Assembly: GCA_910585815.1 (NCBI GenBank)
Contig: CAJUFJ010000068.1
Coordinates: 1-15,761 of the forward strand
Direction: 5' to 3'
Origin: an uncultured Oscillospiraceae bacterium
GTDB lineage: Bacteria; Bacillota; Clostridia; Oscillospirales; Oscillospiraceae
DNA: 15,761 nucleotides
Shown here: in pieces, positions 13,176 through 15,761 of the stretch
How positions within the stretch are numbered: the first letter of the stretch is position 1
Layout of the letters: every line of letters begins with the position of its first letter
Translations under genes and position numbers: made by a program
The notes under the pieces: model-generated
Told to the model about the DNA's origin: nothing
The model's input: only the letters and a program-made list of their open reading frames with translations
The model's database searches: none

Positions 13176-15191
13176 ATGCAGGACGTGATAATTACCGCGC
13201 TGCTGGCCGCCGTGACGGCGGCGGCCGGGCTGTTCCTCCTTCTGGCGGGGCGGGGGAAGGGCGGGATGACCGGAAATCAGAAGAAGATGATGGTGCGTAT
13301 CTTCCTCTCCGCCCTGCTGCTGTTCGGTCTCCAGTTCCTGCCGGCGGAGGCCTTCAACCGGCTGGACAGCCTGCTTTTCCCCTCCGCCGGCCGGCTGGCC
13401 CGGTTCGCCTGCTACCTGCTGGACTACCTCCTCATCGGCCACGACATCCTGCGCAAGGCGGCGCGGGGGGTCCGCAACCGGCAGGTCTTTGACGAAAACT
13501 TCCTGATGGCGGTGGCCACGGTGGGGGCTATGGCCCTGGCCATCTATGAGAACGGGGAGTATCTGGAGGCCATCGCCGTGATGCTGTTCTACCAGATCGG
13601 TGAGTGGTTCCAGAGCTACGCCGTGGGCCGGAGCCGCCGGAACATCAGCGAGCTGATGGACATTCGCCCCGACTACGCCAACGTGGAGCGGGAGGGCCGG
13701 CTGGAGCAGGTGGACCCGGACGAGGTGGCGGTGGGCGCTGTGATTGTGGTCCGCCCCGGGGAGAAGGTGCCCATCGACGGGGTGGTGCTGGAGGGCAGCT
13801 CCAGCCTGAACACCAGCGCCCTCACCGGCGAGAGCCTGCCCCGGGAGGCCGGCCCGGGGGACGAGGTCATCAGCGGCTGTATCTCCATGACGGGGGTGCT
13901 GAAGGTCCGCACCACCCGGGCCTTCGGGGAGTCCACCGTGTCTAAAATTCTGGACCTGGTGGAAAATGCCAGCTCCCGAAAGTCCCGGTCGGAGGATTTT
14001 ATCTCCCGGTTCGCCCGCATCTACACCCCCGCCGTCTGCTACAGCGCCCTGGCCCTGGCCCTCCTGCCCCCTCTTGTCCGTATGCTGGGGCTGGGCCTGG
14101 CCCCGGAATGGGGGACCTGGCTCTACCGGGCGCTCACCTTCCTGGTAATCAGCTGCCCCTGCGCCCTGGTTATCAGTATCCCCCTCAGCTTCTTCGCCGG
14201 CATCGGCGGGGCCAGCCAGGTGGGTGTGCTCATCAAGGGCTCCAACTACCTGGAGACCCTCTCCCAGACCAAAACGGTGGTTTTCGACAAGACGGGCACC
14301 CTGACCCAGGGGGTCTTTGAGGTGAGCGGCATCCACCACGCCGCCCTGGCGGAGGAGAAGCTGCTGGAGTACGCCGCCCTGGCGGAGAGCGCCTCCTCCC
14401 ACCCCATCAGCAAGAGCTTGCAGCGGGCCTGGGGGAAGGAGATCGACCGGAGCCGGGTGACCGATATCCAGGAGCAGAGCGGCTGCGGCGTCACCGCCCG
14501 GGTGGACGGGGCGGCGGTGGCCGCCGGCAATGATAAGCTGATGCGCCGCCTGGGCATCCACTGCCCGGAATGCCACCAGGCCGGCACCATCGTCCATCTG
14601 GCGGTGGATGGGGCCTACGCGGGGCACATTGTGGTCTCCGACGTGGTAAAGCCCGGCTCCAAGCAGGCCATTTCCGCCCTGCGGTCCGCCGGTGTGGATA
14701 AGACGGTTATGCTCACCGGGGACGCAAGGGCGGTGGCGGAGCAGGTGGCCTCCGGCCTGGGCATTGACCAGGTATTCAGTGAGCTGCTCCCGGCGGACAA
14801 GGTGTCCCAGGTGGAGAAGTTGCTGGAAGCGCGGTCCGGCAAAGGAAAGCTGGCCTTTGTGGGCGACGGCATCAACGACGCCCCGGTGCTGTCCCGGGCG
14901 GACATCGGCATCGCCATGGGGGCCATGGGCTCCGACGCGGCCATCGAAGCGGCGGATATCGTACTCATGGACGACGACCCCCGGAAAATTGCCAAGGCCA
15001 TCCAGATTTCCCGGAAGTGTCTGGGCATCGTCTATCAGAATATCGTCATGGCCCTGGGGGTGAAGTCCGCCTGCCTGATTCTGGGGGCGGTGGGCATCGC
15101 CAACATGTACCTGGCCATCTTTGCCGACGTAGGCGTTATGGTTCTGGCGGTGCTCAACGCCATCCGGTGCCTGTTTGTGAGCAAGGGATGA
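13176..15191 (+). CDS. cadA: P1B-type Cd/Zn/Pb-transporting ATPase (CadA/ZntA type) without N-terminal HMA
   Basis: 671 residues. It exports soft divalent metals across the cytoplasmic membrane at the cost of ATP. Visible parts: N-terminal membrane helices (residues 4-23, 39-60, 74-92, 108-140); the actuator motif TGES (217-220); the transmembrane metal site CPC (327-329), Cys-Pro-Cys as in P1B-2 pumps; phosphorylation site DKTGT with D371; nucleotide-domain HP (409-410); and hinge GDGINDAP (563-570). K630 and D651 in the last helices are the further P1B-2 metal-site residues, favouring Zn/Cd/Pb over copper. There is no cytoplasmic HMA at the N-terminus; it is supplied by the preceding small gene. 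CPECH at 463-468 in the nucleotide domain is unusual. GGGGGTGG lies about nine bases before the ATG. A strong terminator follows. Confidence 0.93.
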   Translation: MQDVIITALLAAVTAAAGLFLLLAGRGKGGMTGNQKKMMVRIFLSALLLFGLQFLPAEAFNRLDSLLFPSAGRLARFACYLLDYLLIGHDILRKAARGVRNRQVFDENFLMAVATVGAMALAIYENGEYLEAIAVMLFYQIGEWFQSYAVGRSRRNISELMDIRPDYANVEREGRLEQVDPDEVAVGAVIVVRPGEKVPIDGVVLEGSSSLNTSALTGESLPREAGPGDEVISGCISMTGVLKVRTTRAFGESTVSKILDLVENASSRKSRSEDFISRFARIYTPAVCYSALALALLPPLVRMLGLGLAPEWGTWLYRALTFLVISCPCALVISIPLSFFAGIGGASQVGVLIKGSNYLETLSQTKTVVFDKTGTLTQGVFEVSGIHHAALAEEKLLEYAALAESASSHPISKSLQRAWGKEIDRSRVTDIQEQSGCGVTARVDGAAVAAGNDKLMRRLGIHCPECHQAGTIVHLAVDGAYAGHIVVSDVVKPGSKQAISALRSAGVDKTVMLTGDARAVAEQVASGLGIDQVFSELLPADKVSQVEKLLEARSGKGKLAFVGDGINDAPVLSRADIGIAMGAMGSDAAIEAADIVLMDDDPRKIAKAIQISRKCLGIVYQNIVMALGVKSACLILGAVGIANMYLAIFADVGVMVLAVLNAIRCLFVSKG

Positions 15192-15197
15192 AAAAAT

Positions 15198-15228
15198 GCA
15201 CGTCTGTTTTGCAGACGTGCGTTTTTTT
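15198..15228 (+). terminator. Rho-independent terminator of the metal-efflux operon
   Basis: GCACGTCTG (15198-15206), loop TTTTG, CAGACGTGC (15212-15220) and a T7 run. It starts seven bases past the ATPase stop. Confidence 0.93.
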
Positions 15229-15272
15229 AAAGGAAGTCGGGAGGTTTCCCGAACAGCGGGCCGCCCAGGGGG

Positions 15273-15291
15273 CAATGTCATTAAATTAAGG
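15273..15291 (-). repeat. Copy B of the 19-bp dispersed motif, inverted
   Basis: Read on the minus strand it is CCTTAATTTAATGACATTG, matching copy A at 5263-5281 in 18 of 19 positions and in opposite orientation. Confidence 0.6.
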
Positions 15292-15306
15292 ACTTCCTGC
15301 ACCTGA

Positions 15307-15356
15307 AAAAAGCACCCATCACCTTTTACATTTTCAAAAGGTGGTGGGCGCTTTTT
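15307..15356. terminator. Bidirectional terminator between the ATPase and the SLH gene
   Basis: 21-base arms (15307-15327 and 15336-15356) pair fully when two G-T pairs are allowed, around an 8-base loop. A-rich and T-rich ends on both sides let it end transcripts from either strand. It serves the minus-strand SLH gene ending at 15398 and backs up the ATPase terminator. Confidence 0.85.
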
Positions 15357-15397
15357 CATGGCCCTTATGTTGTTAAAACGTCGAAAGCCGCCCGGCT

Positions 15398-15670
15398 TTA
15401 CTTCCCCATAGACCGGTGCAGGAAGGTGACAATCTGCCCGCGGGTACAGGTAGCGGCGGGAGAGAAGTTATCGCCGCCTGTTCCGCTGGTGATTTTGTTC
15501 TCTACAGCCCACGCCACAGCTTGTGCGTAGTCAGAGTTGGCGGGAACATCGTTAAACTTTCCATTGTAGGAAGCCGCCGGACTTCCAGCCGCTTTCCACA
15601 TATATTCCATCGTCATGGCGCGGGTACAGTCTGTATTTGCTCCAAAGGTGGAACCGGACTGAACCGCCCC
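15398..15670 (-). pseudogene. 3' end of an SLH-domain surface protein gene, 5'-truncated
   Basis: The minus-strand frame has a natural stop at 15398-15400 and stays open upstream to a TAA at 15701-15703, with no ribosome site before its internal ATG at 15616. The protein covers the end of one S-layer homology repeat (FGANTDCTRAMTMEYMWKAAG) and one complete repeat (FNDVPANSDYAQAVAWAVEN, ITSGTG, FSPAATCTRGQIVTFLHRSMG). SLH domains anchor secreted proteins to the cell-wall polymer and usually occur as three repeats at an end of a much longer protein. Similarity fades at about 15670, where the sequence becomes A-rich and unrelated, as if an insertion cut the gene. Probably not expressed as a functional protein. 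Confidence 0.65.
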
Positions 15671-15761
15671 CTGTGAAGTAGACAGATGAAAAAAAGAAAA
15701 TTAGGTCACGAGGGTCTGGTTCCTGAAAGCAAGGGGAGCCAGGCCCTTTAACTTAGCTTGA
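15671..15761. other. Non-coding tail of the window, possible end of an insertion
   Basis: It begins TGTGAAGTAGACAGATG, followed by an A-rich run. A 12-bp stem with two G-T pairs follows (arms 15712-15723 and 15735-15746). The sequence interrupts the SLH frame. It may be the terminal part of an insertion sequence whose body lies outside the window; this is a guess from position and style only. Confidence 0.3.

Noticed and set aside
12897..15359. A very long open frame (820 codons) on the minus strand
   Set aside because: It lies opposite the HMA and ATPase genes, is rich in Gly, His, Gln and Pro as expected from antisense GC-rich codons, and matches no family. It is a shadow.

Overview
The window looks like chromosome from a GC-rich gut Clostridium relative, most likely Oscillospiraceae (Flavonifractor/Lawsonibacter-like). 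The basis is GC-rich coding with strong AGGAGG ribosome sites, an SLH surface-protein remnant, a GHKL kinase tail and a palindromic REP-like repeat of a type I recall from that group. No database search was possible, so family names rest on recognised motifs.

Layout. (1) 1-821: the last 38 codons of a GHKL-type sensor kinase, overlapping by ATGA a 235-residue protein of unknown function. (2) About 822-5215: an AT-rich island of mobile debris. It holds a small two-helix membrane protein and an unusual gene fusing an Mrr-type nuclease domain to the front half of an IS1595-like transposase. The missing back half lies next to it on the opposite strand. The island also holds an IS4-family element broken by three frameshifts, and it ends in a 23-bp perfect hairpin. 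(3) 5430-9200: a minus-strand operon behind a near-consensus promoter at 9172-9200. It encodes a LarA-family nickel-pincer isomerase, aconitase X large and small subunits, and a GntR/FCD regulator. This looks like a catabolic module for an unidentified hydroxy acid or hydroxyproline-type compound. (4) 9288-10274: a Gfo/Idh/MocA dehydrogenase. (5) 10383-10546: a large imperfect palindrome (REP/MITE-like). (6) 10711-11985: a subgroup-Ic aspartate aminotransferase-like enzyme with its own promoter and terminator. (7) 12030-15191: a metal-resistance locus. A divergent regulator fusing an ArsR domain to an AraC domain faces a 72-residue stand-alone HMA metallochaperone and a CadA/ZntA-type P1B ATPase that lacks an N-terminal HMA. 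A promoter and a dyad operator sit between them. (8) 15192-15761: terminators and the 3' end of a truncated SLH-domain gene.

The most interesting signals are the Mrr-transposase fusion with its inverted C-terminal half (reversing 559 bp would restore a 612-codon frame with no base changes), the LarA/AcnX operon, and the ArsR-AraC fusion with a split HMA domain. No rRNA, tRNA or CRISPR array was seen.
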